Origin: an uncultured Alphaproteobacteria bacterium
Lineage (GTDB): Bacteria > Pseudomonadota > Alphaproteobacteria > HIMB59 > GCA-002718135
DNA length: 64,000 bases
Assembly: GCA_902595855.1 (NCBI GenBank)
Contig: CACJRY010000002.1
Location: forward strand, 62,001-126,000
Direction of reading: 5' to 3'
Position numbers and translations under genes: made by a program. Shown piece by piece: positions 9,063-22,310 of this stretch (positions within the stretch are counted from its first letter, which is position 1; every line of letters starts with the position of its first letter). A model generated the notes under the pieces. That model was not told the DNA's origin. It searched no databases and worked only from the letters and a program-made list of their open reading frames with translations.

Positions 9063-10102
9063 TGAATAAAATACGTTGGGGTATTATTGGTCCTGGTGCA
9101 ATTGCCCACAACTTTGCTGACGCATTAAAGCAGTCCTATTCTGGCGAATTGCTAGCAATTGCCAGTAGAACCAGTGCCAGATTGGCAGAATTTGGAAATA
9201 AATACAATATAAATAAAGAATTTAGATTTAACGATTATGATCAGTTACTTGAAAATGAAAATATAGATGCAGTATACATTTCAACACCGCATGTTTTTCA
9301 TGCTGATTTAACTATTAAAGCTGCTGGTAAAGGAAAGCATATACTTTGTGAAAAACCTGGAGCTGTGAATTTTAAACAAACTTATGAAGTTATTGAAAAA
9401 GTAAAAGAGGCTGGCGTATTTTATAAAGAAGGTTTTATGTACCGATGTCATCCACAAATACCCGCTTTAATAAATTTGATTAAAAATAAAACCATAGGGA
9501 ATGTTAATTTAATTACATCTTCGTTTGGGTTTGATATGCAAAAGATTATTCCAGATCATAGGCTCTTCGATAAGAGTTTGGCAGGAGGGTCTATCCTTGA
9601 TGTTGGATTATATCCTGTATCTTTATCAAGAATGATAGCGGGGGTTGCTCTAGGAAAAAAATTTGTTAACCCCATTTCAATTTCTGCAGATGCAAAAATA
9701 GGGGAGACTGGTGTTGATGAAGTAGCTTCAGCTAAACTTTTTTTTGAAAATAATATAACCGCAGTCATATCAACATCAATAATGCAAAATATGGATAATA
9801 ATGCAGTCATTGAAGGTGAAAATGGTAAAATCATAGTTGATGATCCATGGATGCCAGGAAGAGATGGCGGTCCTTATGATACAAAAATTAGAGTTATCAC
9901 TAATAATGATGAGAGTATCGAGGCGTTTAAAGGGCCAGAGCATCTTTTTTTCTTTGAGGCTGAGCTTGCTTCTCAAACTATTTTAAAACAACGTACAGAA
10001 GTTCCATATCCAGGCATGACATGGGATGACAGCCTTGGTAATATTAAAGTTCTTGATATGTGGAGAGAAGAAATCGGTTATTATATAGAGGAGGATAATT
10101 AA
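9062..10102 (+). CDS. Gfo/Idh/MocA-family NAD(P)-dependent oxidoreductase
   Basis: This 346-residue protein has an N-terminal Rossmann domain (WGIIGPGAIAHNFADAL, residues 6-22) and the family EKP motif with the catalytic lysine at K98 (E97-K98-P99). The C-terminal alpha/beta domain contains GGSILDVGLYP, where the common DxGxH active-site histidine is a tyrosine. This pattern is seen in the glucose-fructose oxidoreductase and dihydrodiol dehydrogenase branch. Its substrate is probably a sugar or sugar derivative, inferred from family and from the aldolase and aldo/keto reductase on either side. One base overlaps the aldolase stop. Confidence 0.85.
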   Translation: MNKIRWGIIGPGAIAHNFADALKQSYSGELLAIASRTSARLAEFGNKYNINKEFRFNDYDQLLENENIDAVYISTPHVFHADLTIKAAGKGKHILCEKPGAVNFKQTYEVIEKVKEAGVFYKEGFMYRCHPQIPALINLIKNKTIGNVNLITSSFGFDMQKIIPDHRLFDKSLAGGSILDVGLYPVSLSRMIAGVALGKKFVNPISISADAKIGETGVDEVASAKLFFENNITAVISTSIMQNMDNNAVIEGENGKIIVDDPWMPGRDGGPYDTKIRVITNNDESIEAFKGPEHLFFFEAELASQTILKQRTEVPYPGMTWDDSLGNIKVLDMWREEIGYYIEEDN

Positions 10103-10103
10103 T

Positions 10104-11066
10104 ATGCAGTACGACTCAATTGATGGTCTTGATAAAAAAATATCAAAATTAATAATGGGCAATGACAATCAAATATACTTTGATGAAGCTGCTAAATTGT
10201 GGGATCATTGGATTGAGGTGGGAGGAAATGCTTTTGATAATGCACATATTTATGGCCAAGGATCTATGGAAAAACTTTTGGGAGACTGGCATAGAAAAAG
10301 AAAAAATTTAAAAGATCTTGTTATTATTGCAAAAGGCGCTCATACACCTAATTGTGATCCAAAAAGTATTACATCTCAACTAACAGAGTCTTTGGATAGA
10401 TTGCAAACTGAAACTGCTGATATTTACATTATGCATCGAGATAATACTGAAATTCCAGTTGATGAATTTATTGATGTTTTAAATGAAGAAAAAAATAAAG
10501 GTAGAATAAAAATTTTTGGTGGTTCAAATTGGACATTAAGTCGTTTTAAAGAAGCTAATAAATGGGCAGAAGAAAATAATAAAGTTAAATTAAGTATACT
10601 AAATAACAATTTGGCCTTATGTAAAATGATCAAACCTTTGTGGGATGGGTGCATATCATCTAACAAAGAAGAAATTCTTGAGTATTTAGAAAGTACAAAA
10701 ACGGCACATTTATCATGGTCAAGTCAAGGCAGGGGATACTTTCTGCCAGATGAAATTACACAACAGATAGAAGAAAAAATAACAAAAGATGAGTCATCTT
10801 GGCGTCAACTAGGAGAGCATTCAAGTGGCCCAATTAGCTGTTTTGATAGTGAAGATAATAGAGAGAGAAAATCAAGAGTAATTGATCTTGCTAAAAAACA
10901 AAACACTGACTCCCAGAATATTGCTGGTGCTTGGCCACTTAACCTTGATTTTCCATCTTTTGCACTAATAGGTCCAAGAATTATTTCTGAGATTGACTCA
11001 AGTTTGAAAAATCTTGATGTTAGTTTAACTAAAGAGCAAGTGGATTGGTTAAATTTAAAATCTTAA
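10104..11066 (+). CDS. Aldo/keto reductase family protein
   Basis: The 320-residue sequence shows the AKR catalytic tetrad in order: D45 (AFDNAHIYG), Y50, K77 (IIAKGAH) and H111 (DIYIMHRDN). The C-terminal part carries the NADP-binding segment near SFALIGPR. AKRs reduce sugar aldehydes or ketones, or oxidise sugar lactols in galactose/fucose dehydrogenase-type members. The start 1 base after the previous stop, behind an AGAGGAGG ribosome site, indicates a shared transcript. The exact substrate is unknown. It ends 4 bases into the convergent regulator gene. Confidence 0.85.
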   Translation: MQYDSIDGLDKKISKLIMGNDNQIYFDEAAKLWDHWIEVGGNAFDNAHIYGQGSMEKLLGDWHRKRKNLKDLVIIAKGAHTPNCDPKSITSQLTESLDRLQTETADIYIMHRDNTEIPVDEFIDVLNEEKNKGRIKIFGGSNWTLSRFKEANKWAEENNKVKLSILNNNLALCKMIKPLWDGCISSNKEEILEYLESTKTAHLSWSSQGRGYFLPDEITQQIEEKITKDESSWRQLGEHSSGPISCFDSEDNRERKSRVIDLAKKQNTDSQNIAGAWPLNLDFPSFALIGPRIISEIDSSLKNLDVSLTKEQVDWLNLKS

Positions 11067-12088
11067 GATACTTTTCCATCACTTTTTCCTTTATTTAATA
11101 TTGGTTTAATTAATTTATACAGATTTTCAGGTTTTACTCCCTGATCTAATTGTTCTAACATTTTTATTGCCATTTTACCCATTTCAGCCAATGGATGACT
11201 GATGTATGTTACATTTTGTGAACTTAGATAATTATCATGATCATTATATCCTACGACTGATATGTCCTTGGCTATGACAAGCCCTCTTCTTTGACACTCT
11301 TGAAGACATCCAATAAAATATTTATCCAATGAACAAATGATTGCTGTTGGTGAATCTTTTAAATCAAGCAATTTTTTTGATAAACTTATTCCAGTAACGG
11401 TGGCGTGATCAAGAGACTCTAGATAATATTTTGTATTAAGTTTAATATTTTTATTTTTGTGAAATTCTTCGTAGGCTTTTTTTCTTTGATAGCCATAATT
11501 AAAGCTTTGGTGAACATTAATAAAACCAATTTTTCGATGACCAAAATCGTATAATCTTTGCATTAAAATTTCTATACTTTTTTCATTATCTAGATCAATC
11601 CAGGAGTAATTGTCTTTTGTAGAAGATCTACCCCAAGTAACGAAATTGATTTTATTTTTTTTAAGAAAATCTATTCTTTTGTCATTTTTTTTAATACGAT
11701 AAAATACAAATTTATCGACAAGATCTGCATCTATCAATTTTTGATAGTAATTAAATTCATCTTTTTCATTTGTAAAAAACTTAAAAATTAATTCTGTTGG
11801 TTTGTCTTTTACACCAATTGTTAATCCAGCAAGAAATTCCATCAAAACATAATCTTGTGCTTTTCGATCTATTGTAGTTATAAAAGCAATTGTATCTGGT
11901 TTCTGTGATGCTAATCTTCGTGCATTTAAATTTGGATAATAATTATATTTCTGAGCCGCTTTAAAAATTTTTTCTTTGGTTTTGACTGAAATATTTGAAT
12001 GACCATTTAATGCTCTAGAGATAGAAGTTACGGATACACCAATTTTTTTGGACAAATCAGTAATTTTTATTCTTTTTACAGTCTTCAT
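11063..12088 (-). CDS. LacI/GalR-family transcriptional regulator
   Basis: This 341-residue protein has an N-terminal helix-turn-helix and hinge helix typical of LacI (KITDLSKKIGVSVTSISRAL, then PNLNARRLASQK at about 55-66), followed by a periplasmic-binding-protein-like effector domain. It likely represses sugar genes until an inducer sugar binds. It is transcribed away from the isomerase/dehydrogenase pair, and a LacI-type operator-like palindrome lies in the shared intergenic region at 12141-12154, so autoregulation and control of the divergent genes are likely. The whole sugar region may be its regulon. Confidence 0.92.
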   Translation of the reverse strand: MKTVKRIKITDLSKKIGVSVTSISRALNGHSNISVKTKEKIFKAAQKYNYYPNLNARRLASQKPDTIAFITTIDRKAQDYVLMEFLAGLTIGVKDKPTELIFKFFTNEKDEFNYYQKLIDADLVDKFVFYRIKKNDKRIDFLKKNKINFVTWGRSSTKDNYSWIDLDNEKSIEILMQRLYDFGHRKIGFINVHQSFNYGYQRKKAYEEFHKNKNIKLNTKYYLESLDHATVTGISLSKKLLDLKDSPTAIICSLDKYFIGCLQECQRRGLVIAKDISVVGYNDHDNYLSSQNVTYISHPLAEMGKMAIKMLEQLDQGVKPENLYKLIKPILNKGKSDGKVS

Positions 12089-12133
12089 TTTAATATTTTT
12101 ATAGACATAATTTTAAATAATCAACAAATTCAA

Positions 12134-12154
12134 TTGACAAGTAAAACGTTTCAC
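12134..12154. promoter_or_regulatory. Candidate LacI-type operator with overlapping -35-like element
   Basis: GTAAAACGTTTCAC at 12141-12154 is a 14-bp near-palindrome (12 of 14 positions symmetric) around a central CG, the hallmark of LacI/GalR operators. It directly follows a consensus -35 hexamer TTGACA at 12134-12139 that reads toward the isomerase gene. The complementary strand reads TTGTCA toward the regulator gene. A good -10 at standard spacing is not seen (TACAAT at 12162 is 22 bp away), so the promoter assignment is weaker than the operator. Confidence 0.6.
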
Positions 12155-12210
12155 TAAAAAGTACAATTTCTAATTTTCAAATTAGAAAAAATTTTTTATA
12201 TAGGAGGGGT

Positions 12211-12984
12211 ATGGATAAGAAGAATATTTCAATTCAATTATATACTGCAAGGCATTTTAAGCCTTTTGAGCCAGTATTAGATTTTTTTTTTGAGACAGGA
12301 ATTAGAAATATTGAATTATTTGGACTCGAATCAATTGATATAGATCATTTCCAAAAAATGATGAGTTCGTCAAATATTTCTGCAAAATCAACTCATGTGA
12401 GTTTTGAGGCACTAAAGGAGTCACAAAATATAATTGAGAAGGCAAAAAAATTAAATATTAAACATGTAATAGTACCTGCCCCACCAGCTATAAAAAATGT
12501 AGAGTTTAAAAATACTTTTGATATGAATGAACAGGAATGGACGACATTTGGAAAAGATTTATCAAAACATGTAAAGGAATTTGAAGACGCAGGATTAACT
12601 CTTGGTTACCATAATCATTCCTATGAGTTTGTTGCACTCCCAAGTGGAAAATTACCAATTGAATGTATGATGGAACATGATGAAAATTTAAAATTTGAAA
12701 TTGATCTTGGTTGGGCAGTTGCAGGTGGTGCAGATCCAAAAATATGGATTGAGAAATATTCGGATAAAATAGTTGCTTGTCATTTAAAAGATTTTTTTGA
12801 TAAAGAAAAAGATATGTTAGATCATGGTAATCAATCTGCAGTCGGAGATGGTTTTATTGATTGGGTAGAGCTATTAGATAATATTAGTAAAACAAAATGT
12901 GAGTTATTTATTCTAGAGCATGATGATCCAAAAGATTATAAAGATTATACCAAAAGATCTTTAGATAATTTAGGAAAATTATAA
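12211..12984 (+). CDS. TIM-barrel sugar isomerase/epimerase (xylose isomerase-like/AP endonuclease 2 family)
   Basis: This 257-residue protein belongs to the family of sugar phosphate isomerases/epimerases. Likely metal and catalytic residues are H134, H136 and E139 in GYHNHSYEF, D165 in FEIDLGW, H191 in CHLKD and E236 in LEHDD. There is no signal peptide. The ribosome site AGGAGGGG lies immediately before the ATG at 12211. Family members include isomerases, epimerases, dehydratases and 3-keto-glycoside-cleaving enzymes, so the reaction cannot be fixed. Its pairing with the next dehydrogenase gene (1 base apart) suggests the two act in sequence. Confidence 0.85.
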   Translation: MDKKNISIQLYTARHFKPFEPVLDFFFETGIRNIELFGLESIDIDHFQKMMSSSNISAKSTHVSFEALKESQNIIEKAKKLNIKHVIVPAPPAIKNVEFKNTFDMNEQEWTTFGKDLSKHVKEFEDAGLTLGYHNHSYEFVALPSGKLPIECMMEHDENLKFEIDLGWAVAGGADPKIWIEKYSDKIVACHLKDFFDKEKDMLDHGNQSAVGDGFIDWVELLDNISKTKCELFILEHDDPKDYKDYTKRSLDNLGKL

Positions 12985-12985
12985 A

Positions 12986-14116
12986 ATGAAAGTTGGAATA
13001 ATTGGATGTGGAAACATTTCAGAGACATATTTTAATTGTCAAAAAATATTTAATAACTTTGAAATAACTGCTTGTGCGGACATAAATACAGAATATGCAA
13101 GTAAAAGCGCTGAACATTTTAATGTGAAGGCTCAAAGTGTTAATGATATTTTATCAAACAAAGATATTGATTTAATTATTAATCTTACAATTCCATCTGC
13201 TCATAAGGAAATAATTATTAAATCTTTAAATGCTGGAAAACATTGTTTTAGTGAAAAACCTCTAGCAATGAATATGGAAGAGGGGCTAGAAATTCAAAAA
13301 CTAACTAGTGAAAAAAATCTTTATGTTGGGTGTGCTCCTGATACTTTTCTAGGTGCGGCTGGGCAAAATGCAAGAAAATTGATTGAAAACAATAAAATAG
13401 GAAAAGTAGTATTAGGTACTTTTAATCTAATGTCACATGGAATGGAACATTGGCACCCAAATCCAGATTTCTTTTTTAAACCTGGCGCTGGACCTGTATT
13501 TGATCTTGGTGTTTATTATATAACTCAATTAATTAATTTAATTGGGCCTGTGAAATCTATTAGTTCATTAAGTGGTACAGCAACGAAAGAAAGAATAATT
13601 ACGAGCAAACCAAGAAATGGAGAAAAAATAATAGTTGAAACACCCACTACTTTATTAGGATCTCTTGAGTTTCACAATAATGCAAAAATTCAATTCTTTT
13701 GTTCTTGGGATGTTTGGAAACATAATCATTCAACAATTGAACTTTATGGACTAGAAGGATCAATGATTGTACCAGATCCAAATTTCTTTAGTGGCGATAT
13801 TTTAATATCAAAAAAAGATGAAGATTGGGAAACAATTAATAATGATAGTATGCTCTTAGGTATTCCAAATAAAAAGGACAATGATGGTTCCAAGATTGCT
13901 AATTATAGAGGGATAGGTTTATCAGATATGATTGATGCTATTAATAATCAAAGAAAAGCCAGATGTTCTCTTGATTTAGCATTGCATGTGTTAGAAGTAA
14001 TGGAAGGAATAATTAAATCATCAGAACTAAAAGAAGTGTATTATTTGAATTCAAAACCTGAGCAGCCAAAATTTTTGGATGAAACTAAAATAGAAAAATT
14101 AAAGGTTGAGCTTTAA
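12986..14116 (+). CDS. Gfo/Idh/MocA-family NAD(P)-dependent oxidoreductase
   Basis: The 376-residue protein has an N-terminal GIIGCGNISETYF Rossmann motif, EKP at residues 90-92 with catalytic K91, and GPVFDLGVYYI at about 169-179 in the C-terminal domain. It is distinct from the other family member at 9062-10102 (longer, different substrate-pocket sequence). It follows the TIM-barrel gene by one base and should be cotranscribed under the LacI-type operator. It probably oxidises or reduces a sugar, sugar acid or inositol-like ring hydroxyl. It ends 4 bases into the convergent mlaC. Confidence 0.85.
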   Translation: MKVGIIGCGNISETYFNCQKIFNNFEITACADINTEYASKSAEHFNVKAQSVNDILSNKDIDLIINLTIPSAHKEIIIKSLNAGKHCFSEKPLAMNMEEGLEIQKLTSEKNLYVGCAPDTFLGAAGQNARKLIENNKIGKVVLGTFNLMSHGMEHWHPNPDFFFKPGAGPVFDLGVYYITQLINLIGPVKSISSLSGTATKERIITSKPRNGEKIIVETPTTLLGSLEFHNNAKIQFFCSWDVWKHNHSTIELYGLEGSMIVPDPNFFSGDILISKKDEDWETINNDSMLLGIPNKKDNDGSKIANYRGIGLSDMIDAINNQRKARCSLDLALHVLEVMEGIIKSSELKEVYYLNSKPEQPKFLDETKIEKLKVEL

Positions 14117-14718
14117 TTTATTATTTTAGAATAACTTAAATCATTTTGAGCAATTAATTTTGCATTAAATTTTTCTAAATTATAATCTACTGTTTTTAAC
14201 ATCGAATTAAATTCAGATCTTTTGGTCACAACTAGAGAAATATCGGCTACTAAAAGATCAATCACAAAGTACCGATTTTTTGATTTTTTCACTCTCCATG
14301 TAACTAGTATTGATCCAGTATCTGAGTAAATTTCCATATCAATCATTGATACATTATTTTTTTCATCATAATCAGAATTTTTTAATTCATAATTTTGATT
14401 TGAATATCCTTGCATCATAGAGGCAATATTTAGTGCTAAATGCCTTTTAAATAATTTAATATATTCCAATTTTGTATCTTTTGATGCTCCATTCCAACTT
14501 TTTCCAGCTACAAACTTTGCTATTCCTGATCCTGCAAAATTATTATTTATGGTTTGTTCTATCATTAAAAATCTGTTTTCATTGGGAAGATCATTGTTTT
14601 GATATGCATAAATTATTTTATCTATCTCTGTTTTAAGCCAATTTTTTGCTTCATCAGAATAAGCATTAAAGGGTAGCAACAATATTATAGCAAATGATAT
14701 AGTTCTCAAAATTTGCAT
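14113..14718 (-). CDS. mlaC: MlaC-like phospholipid-binding periplasmic protein (Ttg2D family)
   Basis: This 201-residue protein has a signal peptide (MQILRTISFAIILLLPFNAYS) and the ABC-type phospholipid carrier fold seen in MlaC: AGKSWNGASKDTKLEYIKLFKRHL is the characteristic segment, followed by an acidic beta-rich part. MlaC ferries phospholipids across the periplasm between the outer-membrane MlaA and the inner-membrane MlaFEDB complex. The gene abuts mlaA upstream with a one-base overlap, supporting the assignment. The mlaFEDB genes are not in the window. Confidence 0.85.
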   Translation of the reverse strand: MQILRTISFAIILLLPFNAYSDEAKNWLKTEIDKIIYAYQNNDLPNENRFLMIEQTINNNFAGSGIAKFVAGKSWNGASKDTKLEYIKLFKRHLALNIASMMQGYSNQNYELKNSDYDEKNNVSMIDMEIYSDTGSILVTWRVKKSKNRYFVIDLLVADISLVVTKRSEFNSMLKTVDYNLEKFNAKLIAQNDLSYSKIIN

Positions 14719-15503
14719 TATTCAAATTCAATACTTATGAGCGGCAAAGGAGTTAATATATCATCATCTGTATTCATTATCGCAGCTTTTCTATTTTGAT
14801 AGTAAGAACTTCTTACCGCAGCATAATAATCTACAGAATTATCTCTAAGAGCGTTAACTTGATCTATAATTTTAGACCTTTGATCAACTGCATTTGCTGC
14901 AGTTCTAAGAGGTATAGCCCAACCCTCTCCTTGTCTTGACGCATAGGAATTTACGGGATCTGTCATCATGGTCAACATCATTCCTGTTGTATCTCTTACA
15001 TTTGAAGGGCCAAATAGAGGTAAGACAATATAAAAACCATCACCCACTCCCCAGGTTGCAAGAGTTTGGCCAAAATCTTCCTCTTTTTGTTCTAGACCAA
15101 AATCATCAGCAACGTCAATTAATCCAAATATTCCAACAGTAGAGTTTACAAAAAATCTCCCAGTCGATTCTGCTGCATTTTTTCCTTGTCCTTGAAGTAA
15201 TTGATTTAATGCAACTAGAGGTAATTTAAGATTATTGATAAAGTTACCAATTCCACTCTGTATTGGAGATGGTAATTTTTTATAACCTTTTGCTGCAGGC
15301 TCTAAAATTACTTTATCAGCCACATTATTAAATCCAAATACTGCTCTATTAATTCCTTCTAGAGGATCATAAATTTCATCCTCAAATGTTGAAGTTTCAA
15401 AATCATCTGAACTTGTATTTACATCATCAGAAGCACCCGCATAAAGATTAAAACTAATAAAAATAATAACTAAAGTAGCTAAAAACTGTTTAAATTTATT
15501 CAT
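14718..15503 (-). CDS. mlaA: MlaA/VacJ-family outer-membrane phospholipid-removal protein
   Basis: The family signature DPLEGINRAVFGFNN is at about residues 46-60, followed by the conserved NNLKLPLVALNQLLQGQ and FGQTLATWGVGDGFYIVLPLFGPSNVRD segments. MlaA extracts mislocalised phospholipids from the outer leaflet and passes them to MlaC, encoded next. The protein has 261 residues and a hydrophobic signal sequence ending near NLYAGA, but no cysteine there, so the usual lipobox is absent and signal peptidase I processing is expected. It is divergent from uvrD. Confidence 0.93.
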   Translation of the reverse strand: MNKFKQFLATLVIIFISFNLYAGASDDVNTSSDDFETSTFEDEIYDPLEGINRAVFGFNNVADKVILEPAAKGYKKLPSPIQSGIGNFINNLKLPLVALNQLLQGQGKNAAESTGRFFVNSTVGIFGLIDVADDFGLEQKEEDFGQTLATWGVGDGFYIVLPLFGPSNVRDTTGMMLTMMTDPVNSYASRQGEGWAIPLRTAANAVDQRSKIIDQVNALRDNSVDYYAAVRSSYYQNRKAAIMNTDDDILTPLPLISIEFE

Positions 15504-15576
15504 TATTAATTAAGTATTTTGTATTCTAATTATATAGTTTAATTTTTTAATATTATATAACTTTTATAGCATAAAT

Positions 15577-20612
<5,036 letters not shown>

Positions 20613-20647
20613 AAATACTGATATATATTGAATAGTAGTAAATTTGA

Positions 20648-21412
20648 ATGAAATTAATTCATAAATTTAAATCCTTAAATTATGATAAAAGAGAAAATAA
20701 ACAAATTACTCATTTAATATTACATTATACTGCATTACCTTCAATTGAAGACTCAATAAAGTATTTATGTGAAAGCAAGAATAAGGTTAGTTGTCATTAT
20801 ATTATAAGTCAAAATGGTAAAATTTATAATTTAGTTAATGATAAATATAGAGCTTGGCATGCTGGTCATTCAGAGTGGTTATTTGAAAAGGATATTAATA
20901 GTGCGTCAATTGGAATAGAATTAGATTTTAGTCCAAATCATAACAATAATCAATTCTCAAAATTATTAATTTTTTCACTAATTTCATTAATAAAGTATCT
21001 TAAAAAAAAATATAATATTGATAAAAAAAATATTTTAGGTCATTCAGATATTGCACCTTATAGAAAAATTGACCCTGGTAAAAAATTTCCTTGGAAAAAA
21101 TTATATAATTTAAATTTATCTTATAGTCCTGTAAAAATAAAAAATTCAGAAATAAAAAAATTAAAAATTTGGTTTAAAAAAAATTTAATTTATACAGATA
21201 AGAAAAAAATACTTATAATGTTAAGCATCATTGGTTATGATATTTCTAAATCAATTAACGATAAAAAATTTTATAGAATTCTGCTAAAAAATTACAGAAA
21301 TCATTTTATTCAGAAAAGTCATTATAAAAATTCAACGATAAAATTAATCAATTTTGCTGAACAGCATTTATGCAGTTTATTATTGACCAAAAACAAAAAA
21401 TTAAATAATTAG
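20648..21412 (+). CDS. N-acetylmuramoyl-L-alanine amidase, AmpD/Amidase_2 family
   Basis: This 254-residue enzyme should cut the amide bond between N-acetylmuramic acid and the peptide stem in cell-wall recycling. Zinc ligands are H26 (HLILHYTA), H132 (LGHSDIAP) and D142 (RKIDPG). E91 and K140 fit the catalytic positions. Residues from about 160 form a small Lys-rich helical domain, perhaps a degenerate peptidoglycan-binding module. No signal peptide is seen, so AmpD-like cytoplasmic recycling is favoured over AmiD-like periplasmic action. It is followed within five bases by rnpB. Confidence 0.88.
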   Translation: MKLIHKFKSLNYDKRENKQITHLILHYTALPSIEDSIKYLCESKNKVSCHYIISQNGKIYNLVNDKYRAWHAGHSEWLFEKDINSASIGIELDFSPNHNNNQFSKLLIFSLISLIKYLKKKYNIDKKNILGHSDIAPYRKIDPGKKFPWKKLYNLNLSYSPVKIKNSEIKKLKIWFKKNLIYTDKKKILIMLSIIGYDISKSINDKKFYRILLKNYRNHFIQKSHYKNSTIKLINFAEQHLCSLLLTKNKKLNN

Positions 21413-21416
21413 TAAT

Positions 21417-21753
21417 TGATGATGCGATGATCGCTTGATTATTCAAGAGGAAAGTCCGGGCTCCACTGGAAAAAAAACCAGGTAACACCTGGCAGGCGTA
21501 AGCTTAGGGAAAGTGCAACAGAAAATATACCGCCTTAATGGCAAGGTTGAAATGGTGGGGTAAGAGCCTACCGCTTTTTTGGTAACAAAAAAGGCATGGC
21601 AAACCCTTTTTGGAGCAAGGTCAAATAGGAATGGCAATCAGTTCCAGCTGAGCTGTTCGGGTAGACTGCTTGAGGTAAATGGCAACATTTATCCTAGATT
21701 AATGATCATCATTTTACATAGTAATTTACAGAACCCGGCTTATGCATCATCAT
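21417..21753 (+). ncRNA. rnpB: RNase P RNA component
   Basis: The catalytic RNA that matures tRNA 5' ends. The conserved 5' core GAGGAAAGTCCGGGCTCC starts at about 21447, and the 3' core ACAGAACCCGGCTTA is at 21729-21743; the two together form the P4/J regions. The ends pair: TGATGATGC (21417-21425) with GCATCATCA (21744-21752), giving helix P1. The element is about 337 nt, usual for bacterial type A RNase P RNA. It lies between the amidase gene and the mraZ control region. Confidence 0.95.
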
Positions 21754-21801
21754 TAAAAATAATAGAACAAAACAGAAACATACTTATATTTTACAAGTTA
21801 T

Positions 21802-21835
21802 CCCATTGACGCCCATAATCTCCCATGATAACCCA
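21802..21835. promoter_or_regulatory. MraZ-binding box: four TGGG repeats at 10-bp period
   Basis: CCCA occurs at 21802, 21812, 21822 and 21832, each separated by six bases. On the other strand this is four TGGG elements, one per helical turn. MraZ is known to bind arrays of TGGGN repeats spaced about ten bases apart in its own promoter and repress the division cluster. The array ends 7 bp before the mraZ ATG, so bound MraZ would block the promoter or translation start. Confidence 0.85.
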
Positions 21836-21842
21836 ATAAAAT

Positions 21843-22310
21843 ATGAATTTGTTTGTTTCTACATTTGTTAACAAAATTGATAAAAAGGGGAGAGTTTCAT
21901 TACCTTCTATTTTTAGAGCTGCCTTGCCTAAAGATCACAAAAATGAAATCATATTATCAAAATCCATAAGAAACAACTTTATAGATGGTCTAAGCGTTAA
22001 TAGAGTAAACGAAATTGCAAAAAGAATAAATAATTTAGATTTTTTCTCAGAGGAGCACGAAGATTTTACAACCTCTATATTTTCTGAGATGATACCAACT
22101 AACTTAGATAAAGAAGGTAGATTTCTGATACCTGAAAAGTTTAAAAAATTTGCAAACATAAAAGATGAAGTTTCATTTATCGGTCAAGGTTACTATTTTC
22201 AAATTGTTAACCCTGCTGCTGCTAAAGATCTTCAAAAAAAATCAAGAACGCGCCTAAATTTAAATAAAAAATCTCTTGGAAAAATTTTATCAGGAGATGT
22301 TAATGATTAA
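21843..22310 (+). CDS. mraZ: MraZ, transcriptional regulator of the division/cell-wall cluster
   Basis: The 155-residue protein has two SpoVT/AbrB-like DNA-binding repeats, seen as VNKIDKKGRVSLPSIFRAAL (residues 9-28) and TNLDKEGRFLIPEKFKKFA (about 85-105). MraZ forms a ring that binds TGGG repeats and represses the mra/dcw operon. Four such repeats lie just upstream, so autorepression is expected. It overlaps rsmH by eight bases. Confidence 0.94.
   Translation: MNLFVSTFVNKIDKKGRVSLPSIFRAALPKDHKNEIILSKSIRNNFIDGLSVNRVNEIAKRINNLDFFSEEHEDFTTSIFSEMIPTNLDKEGRFLIPEKFKKFANIKDEVSFIGQGYYFQIVNPAAAKDLQKKSRTRLNLNKKSLGKILSGDVND

Noticed and set aside
21443..21809. Open frames on both strands (64 and 76 codons) inside the RNase P RNA gene
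   Set aside because: They lie fully or largely within rnpB, whose conserved cores and end pairing are clear; no ribosome sites.
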